A stretch of 64,000 nt of DNA from G016234445 sp964438865 (GCA_964438865.1 CAYTMI010000012.1:11517-75516); one strand, 5' to 3'; positions 1 through 10,301 are shown, numbered from the stretch's first letter. Program-made: numbers and translations. The notes: generated from the letters alone by a model not told the origin.

Positions 1-427
1 GCCTGCATTCGATGCGCTGTTCTGGGGAAAGCTCGATGTGAGGGGTGGGCCCGCTCCCGGGTAAGCCGAACCTCCAACACTTCGTCCGATCGGCCACCAC
101 TTTCAGGGCCGGGCAGGCCTTGTCTCCCTCCGCCGACGGTACACGCTCAGTCCTGCCATGTTCGTCATGCCCGCTGCTGTTCGTGGGGGCCCACGCACTC
201 ATCGCCCACGAGTTCCCTTACTGCTGCATATCGCATCGTCCACATGGAGATGGCCGGGACAGTCCGCTTCCGCTCCTGAGGCCGTCGCATCAACAGCATG
301 GTGGGGTCAGGCCCTCGCCGTGGAGGGGTTAGCGTGAACTGCGAGGTGATCCGTGGATGGACTTTGAGCCTGGTCCCGGGTTGGTCGAGTGCCGCGGAAC
401 AACGCGCGCCGCGTTGTCGTTAGATAG
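1..427. other. Leading non-coding stretch
   Basis: I see no recognisable gene here. A plus-strand frame at 45-332 is open but has proline/serine/cysteine-rich low-complexity content and no good ribosome site, so I leave it out. The stretch ends just upstream of pbpC and probably holds that operon's promoter; an AT-richer patch at 417-427 immediately precedes the start codon. Confidence 0.4.
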
Positions 428-2767
428 GTGATGAGCGTTGCAGCAGGGCGGTCGAGGTGGTTCGGAGGGCGCCGGCAGCGGGTGGCCGTGGCGCTCCTTG
501 TGGCCGCGTTGGCTTTGCCCACTTACGTGCGCTTCGCCCGGTTCGACGCCCCCGAAGCGAAGGGCGCCGTCCCGGGCACAGTCGTGCTGGATTCGCAGGG
601 CACGGTGCTGGAGCGCGACGCCGCCGAGGGGTTCCGCATCCCCGTTCGGCTCGATTCGGTGGCGCCGGTCGTGGTCCAGGCGACGATTGCGGCCGAAGAC
701 CAGCGGTTCCGGTCCCATCTCGGCGTCGACCCGATCGCCGTCGCGCGCGCGGCTCTGCGCTACCGATCGCAGCCCTCCGGTGCTTCCACCATCACGCAGC
801 AACTCGCGAGGCGGCTCTACCTGCGAGACGGCGGCGGACCGCTGCTTGTGCGGAAAGTGCGCGAATCGGTCATCGCCCTCCAGCTTGAAGCGCACCGGTC
901 CAAGGATGAGCTCCTCGAGCTCTATCTGAACGAGGTCTACTACGGCCGCGGGGCCTACGGCATCGAGGCGGCGGCGCGCGTCTACTTTGGCCTGAGCGCG
1001 GGCAACCTCGACCTGGCGAAAGCTGCCTACCTGGCCGGGCTGCCGCAATTGCCCAGCGCCTACGACCCGGCGAAGGATGAGGCCCCAGCTCGGGAGCGGC
1101 AGGCGTATGTCCTTGCGCGGATGGCTGCTGATGGACGGATCACTGAAGAGCAGGCGGCGGCGGCCCGGTCCCAGGCGGTTAGCCCGCTGCCCTCGCTGGC
1201 GCCGCCGCTGGCGCACCAGTTCGTGGAGTACGCACGAGCCGAGCTCGCCCGGGTTCGACCAGACCTTGCCGGGCAACGCGGACTGATCATCGAAACCACG
1301 TTGGACGCCGGCCTGCAGCAGGAGTCCGAGCGGCTCGTGCGCCTGCGTCTTGAGGAGCTTGCGCGGCGCAACGTGACGAACGGGGCGGTCATCGTGCTGG
1401 AGCCGGGCAGCGGCCGCATCCTCGCGATGGTGGGGAGCGCCACGGACGGCGACCCGGCGCACGGCGGCGACATCAACATGGCCCTGGAGCCGCGGCAGCC
1501 GGGGTCTGCCTTGAAGCCGCTGCTCTATGGCGCCGCGTTCGAACACGGTTACACGGCGGCGACGCCCCTCCTCGACGTGCCGACGACTTTTCTTACGGAC
1601 CAGGGGCCGTACACGCCGCTGAACTATGACCGCATGTTCCACGGGGTCGTGCCGCTGCGGACCGCGCTGGCATCTTCCTTCAACGTGCCCGCGGTGCGGA
1701 CGCTGGATGCGCTGGGCCTCGACGCGTTCCTGGAGATCGCGCATCGATTTGGCCTGGCGACCCTCGGCGACGTCGAGAGCTATGGCCTCTCGCTCACGCT
1801 TGGCGGCGGCGAGGTACGGCTGCTGGACCTGACTGCGGCCTACGCGGCCCTCGGCGCGGGCGGCGAACTGGCGAAGCCGTATGCGGTAGCTCGCGTTCGG
1901 GACCAGGCGGGGAAGGTCCTCTACGAACATCCAAGGGAATCCCCGAAGCCCGTCCTCTCGGAGCAGCATGCGTACCTCCTCGCCGACATCTTGAGCGACC
2001 CGGCAGCGCGCATCCCGGGATTTGGGCAGGTCACGCCGTTCAACCTTCCGTTCCGGGCGGCTGTGAAGACGGGCACGACGACGGGATTCCGGGACAACTG
2101 GACGCTGGGCTTCACGCCCGAGATCGCGGTTGGCGTCTGGGTTGGCAACGCAGATGGCTCTTCGATGCAAGACGTTTCGGGAGTGGATGGTGCCGGGCCG
2201 ATCTGGCGAGACGTGATGCTGGCGGCAGCTTCCGGCCGGGCGATGTCGTGGCCGGCGCGGCCGCCGGGTCTGGTGGAAGCGACCGCCTGCAGCCCAACCG
2301 GACTGCTCCCGGGGGTGGCGTGCCCTTCGCCGGTGCGGGAACTGTTCGTGGCGGGGACGGTGCCAACGGCCCGGGAGAGCTACTACGTTCGCGAGGCCGA
2401 CGGGCGGATTTCCATCAACCCGCCGTTCGAAGCACGGACGTGGGCGATGGATGCGGGGTTCAGCCTTGCCAGCGGGGACGGGGCGCCGGGCTACGGAATC
2501 CGCATTGTCGAGCCATCGCCGGGTTCCGTCTTCTTCTTTTCGCCGGAATTGAAGGAGCAGCAACTGGTGCTGCGGGCGGCGGCGGCGCCGGGGTCGGAGG
2601 GCGTGACCTTCCGGATTGATGGGCGGGTCGTTGGAGAAGTTGCCGCCGAGGATGCGCGGCTGCTGTGGCGGCTGGAGCCCGGCCACCACCAGGTGGAGGC
2701 GATTGTGCGGCTCACGAATGGTGGCTCGGCCACCGCGACGGCGACATTCGAGGTACGGACGCAATGA
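428..2767 (+). CDS. pbpC: Penicillin-binding protein 1C (bifunctional)
   Basis: Peptidoglycan glycosyltransferase/transpeptidase, 779 aa. An N-terminal membrane anchor (about residues 19-36) is followed by the glycosyltransferase domain with catalytic Glu90 in AAEDQRFRSHLG and the GASTITQQ motif at 118-125. The transpeptidase domain has SALK (Ser360/Lys363), SFN (417-419) and KTG (547-549), so both active sites look intact. The last 90 or so residues match the BiPBP C-terminal beta domain typical of PbpC. The start could be GTG 428 or ATG 431. The stop overlaps the alpha-2-macroglobulin start by ATGA; pairing of these two families is well known (E. coli yfhM-pbpC), where they are thought to act together in envelope defence and repair. 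Confidence 0.95.
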   Translation: MMSVAAGRSRWFGGRRQRVAVALLVAALALPTYVRFARFDAPEAKGAVPGTVVLDSQGTVLERDAAEGFRIPVRLDSVAPVVVQATIAAEDQRFRSHLGVDPIAVARAALRYRSQPSGASTITQQLARRLYLRDGGGPLLVRKVRESVIALQLEAHRSKDELLELYLNEVYYGRGAYGIEAAARVYFGLSAGNLDLAKAAYLAGLPQLPSAYDPAKDEAPARERQAYVLARMAADGRITEEQAAAARSQAVSPLPSLAPPLAHQFVEYARAELARVRPDLAGQRGLIIETTLDAGLQQESERLVRLRLEELARRNVTNGAVIVLEPGSGRILAMVGSATDGDPAHGGDINMALEPRQPGSALKPLLYGAAFEHGYTAATPLLDVPTTFLTDQGPYTPLNYDRMFHGVVPLRTALASSFNVPAVRTLDALGLDAFLEIAHRFGLATLGDVESYGLSLTLGGGEVRLLDLTAAYAALGAGGELAKPYAVARVRDQAGKVLYEHPRESPKPVLSEQHAYLLADILSDPAARIPGFGQVTPFNLPFRAAVKTGTTTGFRDNWTLGFTPEIAVGVWVGNADGSSMQDVSGVDGAGPIWRDVMLAAASGRAMSWPARPPGLVEATACSPTGLLPGVACPSPVRELFVAGTVPTARESYYVREADGRISINPPFEARTWAMDAGFSLASGDGAPGYGIRIVEPSPGSVFFFSPELKEQQLVLRAAAAPGSEGVTFRIDGRVVGEVAAEDARLLWRLEPGHHQVEAIVRLTNGGSATATATFEVRTQ

Positions 2768-5700
2768 GCGAGCAGCAGGGTTCGGCGAGATTCATGGACC
2801 GCGCACTTGCCAGGCTCCGGCAGCGCCGGTGGCAGGTTGGCGGAGTCATTGGGGCAGCCGCTGTGACCGCACTCGTGATTGTGGGTGCGTGGACGCTGTT
2901 CGGGGCTGAGGGTCCCTCCAGGCCGGCAATCACCGAGCCGCCAGGGTTCTCCGTGAGCCCCGAAGGCGACGATGTTCCGCGGTTGGCGCCAATCAAGGTG
3001 ACGTTCGCGAGTGCTCCCAGTGAACGGACGGCGGAAAAGCTGTTGAAGCTGGAGCCGGAGATGGACGGCTCCTACGTCTGGTTGACCGACCGGACGGTGC
3101 TTTTCCAGCCGGAGTTCCCGGGGATGCTGCGCGGTTCGACCTACACGGTGAGCGTGGCGGCGCGCCCGGAGACCGGGCTCATGGAGGACGTGAAGAAGCA
3201 GTTCACGGTGACGGGCCTGCTCACGGTCCAACAGGCGATCCCGGGCGACGCCGACACCGAGGTCCCGTTGAACGCCCAGGTGCTGGTCCAGTTCAGCCGC
3301 TCCGTCGCTCCCCTGACGCTGCTGTCCGCACAGAGCACACAGCCGGTGGTGGCGTTTGACCCGCCGTTGGAAGGCACAGGCGAATGGTTGAACACGTCCA
3401 TCTACCGCTTCGTGCCCACCAACCTGCAGCCGTTTACGACGTACCGGCTGAAGGTTGCGAAGGGGCTTTCATCCGCAGCGGATGGCGTCTTGAAGGAGGA
3501 CTTCGCCTGGAGCTTCACGACGATCAGCCCGGCGGTGGCCTCGGTTTCACCGGACACAGCGACCGAGTTCGCGAGTCTTCGCCAGCAGGTAGTGGTCACG
3601 TTCAACCAGGCGATGGCTGCGACCGCGGTGCAGGGCATCACCGTCAAAGACCCGGCCGGCAACGCCGTCCCGGGGGCCGTGGCCTGGAGCGAGGGGAACA
3701 CGGTGGCGACCTTCACGCCGTCGATACAGCTGGCCCACCTGACGGCGTACGTCGCGACCATCGCCAGAGGGTTGAAGGGCGCGAAGGGCGGAGAGACGCT
3801 GGAGGATCGCGTCTCGCGTTTCACCACGATCGGCCTGCCAGCCGTGTCGTGGACCCAGCCCACGGCCGGGTCCACGAGCGCCCCTCGCTACGGGGTGTCG
3901 ATTGCGTTCGCCTCGCCAATGGACGCGACCACGCTTGAAGCCAGGCTCAGCATCAGTGGGTTCACCGCGGCCCAACTGGAAGGGACCGTCTACGCCGACG
4001 AGCGGTCGGTGCGGGCGGACATCTCGCTCAAGCCTTCGACGGCCTATACCGTGACGCTGGCCCCGGGTGCCAGGGATCGCTATGGCCAGGTGATGGGCGG
4101 GTACAGCTACTCGTTCACGACCGGGGCGCTGCCGTCATCCGTAACGCTCGCGTTGCCGGCGTACAGCCCGGCGGCGACGTATTCGGCTTCCGCCGAGCCG
4201 ATCCTGTACTACCATTCGACCAACCTTTCGAACGTCCGGTTCACCCTCTTCCCCCTGACGGAAGCTGAGGGGCAGCAGAAGCTGCACGAGTTCTACGGGG
4301 GCAAAGAGAAGTTCGTCCCGAGCCAGCCTTCCTTGCGGGAGTGGGGCGAGCAGATCAGCGCACCGAAGGACGAGGTTTACCTGGGCTCGACGTCCATCAG
4401 TGGTGGTGGGCCACTGCCGAAGGGCTACTACTACCTCAGCACCACCGGGGGAAATGCGTCCGAGTTCGCGTTCGCCGTGGTGGACACCGTCATCGTCACG
4501 AAGATGTCGAACGACGAACTCCTGGTCTGGGTGCTGGATCACGACACGGGCAAGGCCCTGGCGGGCGTAACCGTGAAAGCGACCGGGCCGGAACTTGGGT
4601 CGCCGCAGGCGACGACCGACGCCAGCGGCTTGGCTTCCTTTAGGATCCCGGCGCCAACATCGGGCAAGGACTTCGACCGGTCGTACTACCTGGCGGTGAG
4701 TGGCGGCGGGCATTTCGGGTTCACGAGCACCCGCTGGCAGCAGGGGAGCTACCCGTACCAGTTGAACATCCCAATGGAGTACTACGCGCGCGAGTGGGTA
4801 GGTCACGTCTACACGGACCGGCCTATCTACCGGCCCGGCGAGAAGGTCGAGTACAAGGGCGTGGTGCGCGCGGACGACGATGCCCGGTACAGCGTGCCTT
4901 CTTCGAACCCACCGCTGCAGTTCGTGATTGTGAACCCACGGGGGCAAGAAGTGCGGCGCGTCTATGTTGGGACGAACAGCTTCGGCACCTTCGCCGGGAC
5001 CTTCGAACTTCCCGCCGACGCGACCGTCGGAGACTACTCCATAAGCCTGGAAACGACCGGCAGGCGGCAGTACGTCTTCGGGGGCAGCTTCCTGGTGGCG
5101 GAGTTCCGCAAGCCAGAGTTCCAGGTCGAGGTCGTGACAGGCAAGCCGTCGTATGTGAATGGCGAATCGATCGACGTGCGGACGACGGCAACGTTCTTCT
5201 TCGGCGGCGCCGTCGAAGGCGCGCCGGTCGAGTGGTCGGCGCTGAGCAACCCCTTCGCGATGCGGGTGAAGGGCTACGAACAGTACTCCTTTAGCGACTA
5301 CGACTACTGGAGGCAGGCAGCCTACAAGCAGCCCATGCGCTCGACCGGGACGGCCACGACGGGGGCCGATGGCGCCGCCTCGTACACCGTTGCAGCGGTC
5401 CTGGCGGAAGGCGAAGGGGCGCAGCAGTTCACGCTTTCGGCCACGGTCACAGACCAAAACGCCCAGGCGGTAGCCTCCAGCACGACTGTGACCGTCCACC
5501 CGGCGGACTTCTACGCCGGCATCCGCCCGGCGGAGTACGTCGCCGTCGCGGGGGAGGAGTCGGCCGTGAACCTGGTCACCGTCGACCGGGACGGGAACAT
5601 CCTGCCCAACCGCCCCGTGGTGGTGCGCGTGTATGAGCGGGTATGGATCACCACCAAGACCCAGACGCCCGAGGGCGCCCGCCGCTACCGGAGCGAGCCG

Positions 5701-8670
5701 AAAGACACGCTGGTCACCTCGCTGAACGCCACCACCGGCGCGAAGGGGGAAGCCATCGTGAAGCTGACGGCCGCAAAGCCCGGGACGCTGCGGCTGGTCG
5801 CCGAAGCAACAGACTCGAAGGGCCGCGTCGCGAAGTCCGCGACCTACCTTTGGGTCGCCGGCGAAGCGTTCGCGAGCTGGCAGATAACCAACGACGACAC
5901 GATCGCCCTGGTGGCTGACAAGGATAAGTACGAGGTCGGCGAGACCGCCGAAGTGCTCGTGCCGGCGCCGTTCACGGCCGCGACCGGACTGGTGACGGTG
6001 GAGCGAGGCAAGCTCATCACGCGGACCGTTCAAACCTTCTCCAGCAACAGCGAACGGCTGCGAATCCCGATCACCGACCGATCGGTCCCGAACGTCTTCG
6101 TCTCCGTGGTCTTGTACCGGCCTCCGACACTGGAAGACCCCGTGCCCCGCTACAAAGTGGGGTACGTGCATCTCCCCGTCTCCACGGCGACGCGAGTGCT
6201 GAACGTCGACATTCGGCCAGACAGAGAGCAGGCGAAGCCGGGGGAGACGGTGCACTACGACATCAAGGTGACGGATTGGACCGGCAAGGGCGTGAAGGCG
6301 GAGCTTTCCGCGGCGGTTATCGACAAGGCGCTGCTGGCGCTGGAAGACGAGCGCGGGCCGGACGGGCTCAAGGCGTTCTGGTTCCAACGCGGGCTGTCGG
6401 TCTACACCGCCTCCTCGATGTCCGTCTCGGTGAGCCGCTCAAACGACGTCATCGCCGAGCTGCAACGTGGGGGAAAGGGTGGCGGCGGGCTCGACGACGA
6501 CCGGCTTCGCCAGGACTTCCGCAACACGGCGTACTGGGCAGCGCAACTGGTGACGAACGATGACGGTACCGCCAGCGTCGACGTGAAGATGCCGGACAAC
6601 CTCACCACCTGGCGGATGCAGGTCCGCGCCGTCAGCGGCGATACGCTGGTTGGCGAAGGGACGAACGAACTGATTTCGACGCAGCCGTTGCTCTTGCGGC
6701 CGGCGCTGCCACGGTTCCTGCGGGTCGGTGATTCGGTTCAGATTCGAACACTCGTGCGCAACGCGACCGGCACGGGGTCGGAGGTCCAGGTCACCCTGGG
6801 CGCCGAAGGCGTGAACGTGGCCGGTGACGCCACAAAGCGCGCGACCGTGCCCGCGGGCCAGTCGGTGCTGCTGACCTGGCCCGCGAAGGTGGAGGCGGAA
6901 GGGACGGCGAAGTTCACCTTCAGCGCGACCGGCAGCGGCGGATTGAAGGATGCGGTGACCCAGGAACTCCCGGTCCTGCTTGATGTGACGCCCGAGACGA
7001 TGGCGACGGGAGGGATCGTCACAGGCGAAAGCGGGCTGGAGGCCGTCTATCTACCGATCTACGCCATCCTCAAGTACGGCTCGCTGGCGGTCTCGGTGCA
7101 GTCAGCGCTGGCGGGGTCGATGGCCGGCGAACTGGGCTGGCTGGACCCGCAACCATTCGAGGGACCCGAGCGCGTTGCCAGCCGGCTGATGGCCACCATC
7201 GGCGTGCGGCGGGCGGAAACGAGCGCGCTCGGCACTTCGACCCAATACGACCGGCGCATTTCGAGCGACATCGCGGGCTTGCTGGGGAGGCAGCGGCCGG
7301 ACGGGGGCTGGGCCTGGTGCGACGTCTATTGCCCGTCCGACCCGAACGTGACCGGCTGGGTGCTGATGGCCCTCGGCGAGGCCCAGCGGGACGGCGCCAG
7401 CGTCGATGCCGGCGTCGTGATCCGGGCGAATGAATACGTGATGGCCCACATCAACCGCGTCACCGACGTGGCGTCCCCGGCCGACCCCAACCAGAAGGCG
7501 TTCCTGCTGGCCGCGCTATCGGCGGCTGGTCATGGCGCTTTCGCGGAGAGCCCGGCCCGCGCACTCTTCGAGCAGTACCGCAGCAAGCTGACCAACTGGG
7601 GCCGCGCCTACCTCGTCCTTGCCCTGGCAGACGCGAACGCCGGAAAGGACGACCCGCAGGTGCGAGCGCTGCTGAACGACATCGCCGCGGCAACGCTCCC
7701 GAGCGCCAATGGCAACCATTGGGAGGACGAGTACGTCCGCGGGTCGTTCATGACCAACACCGCGACGACCGCGCTCGTGGCACGCGCGCTTACCGCCGTC
7801 CAGCCGGAACAGCCGCTGCTGGCGCAGAGCGTCCGCTGGCTGGTGGTGGCACGCGGCGCCGAGAAGTGGCGCACGAGCATCGACCGGGCAACAGGCGTCC
7901 TCGCCCTGACAAACTACGCAGTGAAGACGGGCGAACTCGGCGGCGACTACAGCTTCCGAGTGAGGCTCGACGACAAGGAGCTGATGGCCGGGCTGGTGAA
8001 GCCCGGGCAGCCTCCAGTAACGGAGTCGAAGACGGTACCGCTGACCACCTTCACCGCGGGGAAGGTCAGCCTGGTTGAGTTCGTCCGGGAGCTCGGCAAG
8101 CCGGGCCGACTCTACTACACCATGAACCTCCGCTACGTGACCCCGGCAAAAGAGGTGGAGGCGCTCAATCGGGGCTTTGCGATTTCGCACCAGTACACGG
8201 CGCTGGGCGACCCCACGAAGCCCGTGACGACGGTAAAGCTGGGCGAGACGGTGCGCGTGAAAGTCACAGTGCTCGCGCCCGCGGACCGCAATTACGTCGT
8301 CGTCGAAGACATGCTCCCTGCCGGGCTCGAGCCGGTGGACACGCGACTGAAGTCGATCGACCCCAAGCTCAAGGCTCAGCTCGAAGCAGACCGCGCAGCC
8401 GCCGCGGGGAAGCGCCCCGGCGGCAAGGGCGACAGCTACTTCGCGCCCTGGTTCCCGTGGTACTACAGCCCCTGGCAACACGTGGACGTGCGTGACGACC
8501 GGACGGTGCTGTTCGCCGAGCGCCTTGGCAAGGGGGTGTATGAGTACATCTACTACGCCCGGGCGACGACGCCGGGGGACTTCTTCGTCGCCCCGGCTCA
8601 CGCAGAAGAGACCTACTTCCCCGAGACCTTCGGGCGGAGCGACAGCGGGAGGTTCGTCGTCCAGGAGTGA
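2764..8670 (+). CDS. Alpha-2-macroglobulin family protein without thioester
   Basis: Large bacterial macroglobulin of 1968 aa. The ATG at 2764 overlaps the pbpC stop; an in-frame extension upstream is rejected because it runs inside pbpC. A single N-terminal transmembrane helix (about 25-45) anchors it; there is no lipobox Cys. Ig-like sandwich repeats follow, then the macroglobulin signature TDRPIYRPGE near 683, the A2M core motif TTWRMQVRA near 1280, and a C-terminal domain ending in aromatic-rich sequence. At the place where family members carry YPYGCxEQ, this protein reads QPFEGPERVASRL (about 1463-1475): Cys and Gln of the thioester are gone although the flanking Ser-Arg-Leu is kept. It is therefore unlikely to crosslink proteases covalently and may act by trapping or as a scaffold for PbpC. 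Confidence 0.93.
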   Translation: MSEQQGSARFMDRALARLRQRRWQVGGVIGAAAVTALVIVGAWTLFGAEGPSRPAITEPPGFSVSPEGDDVPRLAPIKVTFASAPSERTAEKLLKLEPEMDGSYVWLTDRTVLFQPEFPGMLRGSTYTVSVAARPETGLMEDVKKQFTVTGLLTVQQAIPGDADTEVPLNAQVLVQFSRSVAPLTLLSAQSTQPVVAFDPPLEGTGEWLNTSIYRFVPTNLQPFTTYRLKVAKGLSSAADGVLKEDFAWSFTTISPAVASVSPDTATEFASLRQQVVVTFNQAMAATAVQGITVKDPAGNAVPGAVAWSEGNTVATFTPSIQLAHLTAYVATIARGLKGAKGGETLEDRVSRFTTIGLPAVSWTQPTAGSTSAPRYGVSIAFASPMDATTLEARLSISGFTAAQLEGTVYADERSVRADISLKPSTAYTVTLAPGARDRYGQVMGGYSYSFTTGALPSSVTLALPAYSPAATYSASAEPILYYHSTNLSNVRFTLFPLTEAEGQQKLHEFYGGKEKFVPSQPSLREWGEQISAPKDEVYLGSTSISGGGPLPKGYYYLSTTGGNASEFAFAVVDTVIVTKMSNDELLVWVLDHDTGKALAGVTVKATGPELGSPQATTDASGLASFRIPAPTSGKDFDRSYYLAVSGGGHFGFTSTRWQQGSYPYQLNIPMEYYAREWVGHVYTDRPIYRPGEKVEYKGVVRADDDARYSVPSSNPPLQFVIVNPRGQEVRRVYVGTNSFGTFAGTFELPADATVGDYSISLETTGRRQYVFGGSFLVAEFRKPEFQVEVVTGKPSYVNGESIDVRTTATFFFGGAVEGAPVEWSALSNPFAMRVKGYEQYSFSDYDYWRQAAYKQPMRSTGTATTGADGAASYTVAAVLAEGEGAQQFTLSATVTDQNAQAVASSTTVTVHPADFYAGIRPAEYVAVAGEESAVNLVTVDRDGNILPNRPVVVRVYERVWITTKTQTPEGARRYRSEPKDTLVTSLNATTGAKGEAIVKLTAAKPGTLRLVAEATDSKGRVAKSATYLWVAGEAFASWQITNDDTIALVADKDKYEVGETAEVLVPAPFTAATGLVTVERGKLITRTVQTFSSNSERLRIPITDRSVPNVFVSVVLYRPPTLEDPVPRYKVGYVHLPVSTATRVLNVDIRPDREQAKPGETVHYDIKVTDWTGKGVKAELSAAVIDKALLALEDERGPDGLKAFWFQRGLSVYTASSMSVSVSRSNDVIAELQRGGKGGGGLDDDRLRQDFRNTAYWAAQLVTNDDGTASVDVKMPDNLTTWRMQVRAVSGDTLVGEGTNELISTQPLLLRPALPRFLRVGDSVQIRTLVRNATGTGSEVQVTLGAEGVNVAGDATKRATVPAGQSVLLTWPAKVEAEGTAKFTFSATGSGGLKDAVTQELPVLLDVTPETMATGGIVTGESGLEAVYLPIYAILKYGSLAVSVQSALAGSMAGELGWLDPQPFEGPERVASRLMATIGVRRAETSALGTSTQYDRRISSDIAGLLGRQRPDGGWAWCDVYCPSDPNVTGWVLMALGEAQRDGASVDAGVVIRANEYVMAHINRVTDVASPADPNQKAFLLAALSAAGHGAFAESPARALFEQYRSKLTNWGRAYLVLALADANAGKDDPQVRALLNDIAAATLPSANGNHWEDEYVRGSFMTNTATTALVARALTAVQPEQPLLAQSVRWLVVARGAEKWRTSIDRATGVLALTNYAVKTGELGGDYSFRVRLDDKELMAGLVKPGQPPVTESKTVPLTTFTAGKVSLVEFVRELGKPGRLYYTMNLRYVTPAKEVEALNRGFAISHQYTALGDPTKPVTTVKLGETVRVKVTVLAPADRNYVVVEDMLPAGLEPVDTRLKSIDPKLKAQLEADRAAAAGKRPGGKGDSYFAPWFPWYYSPWQHVDVRDDRTVLFAERLGKGVYEYIYYARATTPGDFFVAPAHAEETYFPETFGRSDSGRFVVQE

Positions 8671-8749
8671 GACTCATCGTTCGGCGCAGCACGAGGGAAT
8701 TGCATCGCGAAGTCAACTGCCTGGTGGGACATGATCGGAGGAACGCCAG

Positions 8750-8986
8750 ATGTCCAGACGGCTGGAAGGAAAGATCGCCCTGATCACCGGGGCCAGCTCC
8801 GGGATCGGAAAGGCCACTGCCATCGCCTTTGCCCGCGAGGGCGCGGCGGTCGTGGCTGCATCCTACGGGATCACCGCCCTTCGTCGTCACGGGCCGGAGT
8901 CTACCGCCCCGGCCCGAGCGAGGGGTAGCAGTCTGAGCCGGCCGCGGCGCGGCCGAGATCCTGCGATCCGTACCATCCGGCGATAG
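8750..8986 (+). pseudogene. Truncated short-chain dehydrogenase (SDR) 5' end
   Basis: A good ribosome site (GGAGG) precedes an ATG and about 38 residues of classic SDR N-terminus: KIALITGASSGIGKA is the TGxxxGIG nucleotide-binding motif, followed by AFAREGAAVV. After about position 8865 the resemblance stops and the frame continues as arginine-rich non-SDR sequence to a stop at 8986. An SDR needs about 250 residues, so the catalytic YxxxK is missing and this is a remnant rather than a working enzyme. Confidence 0.75.
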
Positions 8987-9039
8987 TGATGGCAGCCGGG
9001 GGAGATTGGGAAAGCGGGCACCCAGTGAATGGGCGTCGG

Positions 9040-9186
9040 CTACGGGGGTTTACGCGGTCCTGTGGCGACGACCGGCCCTGCCCCCAAGTACCTCACCGCC
9101 TCCGGCATCACGCTGTCGTCGACCTCATTGAGGGCAGATAACCCGGCCATCAGGTCTACATCTACCTGCGGCCACCCCCCAGTTCG
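9040..9186 (-). pseudogene. Unidentified coding remnant
   Basis: On the minus strand a frame open for about 48 codons reads in part DLMAGLSALNEVDDSVMPE and AVRYLGAGPVVATGPR, with protein-like composition and G/C-rich third positions, but no start with a ribosome site and no family I recognise. It lies between the SDR remnant and the lipoprotein operon. It is probably the relic of a gene broken in the same rearrangement. Confidence 0.25.
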
Positions 9187-9194
9187 CGTATGCC

Positions 9195-10301
9195 CTACTC
9201 CCGCACCATGACGCTCACGCCCTTCGAACCCTTGCCGCTGCCGTAGAGCGCGAGGCGGTCGTCGGGGAGTTCGGCGACGTCGACGTCGCCGAACTCCTCA
9301 ATCCGCGTGCCAGTGCGGCTATAGAACTCGATCCAGGTTGTGGGCGTGAAGCTGATGCCGTCCGTCGACTTTGCCACGACGAAGTTGTCGCCGAGGAATG
9401 TGGCGTAGATGTAGATAACGCCGTCGATGCGGATGACGGTGGGGTCGTGAGCGTCCTCCAGGACCGGGCGGGTATCGATCGTCCAGGTCAGCCCGTCGCG
9501 CGAACTCGCTCCGACGATGTCGGATGGGCCGTCCCGGCCGGCAAGGCCAGCCGAGAAGTACATTCGGTACGTCGAATCGGCCAACCGTAGCACGCGGCCG
9601 TGAGCCGCCTCGGTAAGCCCTGTCGTGCCGCCGGTTTCGACGCGCACGCCTTCGCGTTCGAACGCCAGGCCGTCGCTGGAGAAGGCACTGAAGATGCGGA
9701 ACGCGTGCTGCTGGCCACCCATATCGCCCTGCACGCAGTTCGAGTCACCCTGGTAGTACATGCGGTAGCCGCCGGCCATCGGCACCACCCACGGGTGCGA
9801 AGCCGCGCAATCGAGTGCGCCCTTGGCGCCCTCGGTGAGCCGCATGCCCTCCTCGGGTGTGAAGCTCAGGCCGTCGTTCGAAACGTAACTGACGATACCC
9901 TTTCCCGGGCCGCCGTTGACGTACATGCGGTAGCGGCCGTCGGGCAGGCGCACCACGCTGGGCGCGAAGTTCTCGGGTCTGCCAGCCGTCGCTAGTTCGT
10001 GCCACCGCTCGACCGCCGTGACGCCGGGGAGCTGAGACCGCTCTTGCTGGCGCAGCTCCGTGCCCGATGGCCTCCCCGGCGGCGACCCGCCGGGCTTCGT
10101 GACCGGCCCCGAAGGGCCAGGCGTGGCGACGGTCGATGGGGCTGAGGATGGTGCGGTCGCACCCGAACCAGGGCTGATTGGCCCCGGGGCGGAAGTGGCG
10201 ACGCTGTCGTCATCGCCGCCGCAGGCCGCCGCGGCAAGAACTGCGGCGACGACCGCGAAGGAGACGATCCCGACGAACGAGCTGCCCGATCGCGACGTCA
10301 T
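9195..10301 (-). CDS. Lipoprotein with five-bladed beta-propeller (GH43/levansucrase-like)
   Basis: Predicted 368-aa lipoprotein: positive N-terminus, hydrophobic helix and a lipobox ending AAAC (Cys near 27), then a low-complexity Ser/Pro/Gly linker to about 90. The rest has repeated blades of the type VVRLPDGRYRMYVNGG ... SNDGLSFTPEEG, LRLADSTYRMYFSAG and IRIDGVIYIYATF, as in arabinanase/invertase-like propellers (GH43, GH32/68 fold). I cannot confirm the three acidic catalytic residues, so the activity is open. Its ATG directly abuts the stop of the upstream gene, so it is the last gene of a four-gene minus-strand unit of secreted proteins. Confidence 0.75.
   Translation of the reverse strand: MTSRSGSSFVGIVSFAVVAAVLAAAACGGDDDSVATSAPGPISPGSGATAPSSAPSTVATPGPSGPVTKPGGSPPGRPSGTELRQQERSQLPGVTAVERWHELATAGRPENFAPSVVRLPDGRYRMYVNGGPGKGIVSYVSNDGLSFTPEEGMRLTEGAKGALDCAASHPWVVPMAGGYRMYYQGDSNCVQGDMGGQQHAFRIFSAFSSDGLAFEREGVRVETGGTTGLTEAAHGRVLRLADSTYRMYFSAGLAGRDGPSDIVGASSRDGLTWTIDTRPVLEDAHDPTVIRIDGVIYIYATFLGDNFVVAKSTDGISFTPTTWIEFYSRTGTRIEEFGDVDVAELPDDRLALYGSGKGSKGVSVMVRE

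Noticed and set aside
45..332. 95-codon frame at the window start
   Set aside because: Low-complexity composition, no ribosome site, no recognisable similarity.
329..2764. Very long minus-strand frame opposite pbpC
   Set aside because: It is Arg/Pro/His-rich shadow sequence of a high-GC gene; pbpC on the plus strand has all catalytic motifs.
4135..6387. 750-codon minus-strand frame inside the macroglobulin gene
   Set aside because: No domain, no ribosome site, typical antisense codon mirror of the real gene.
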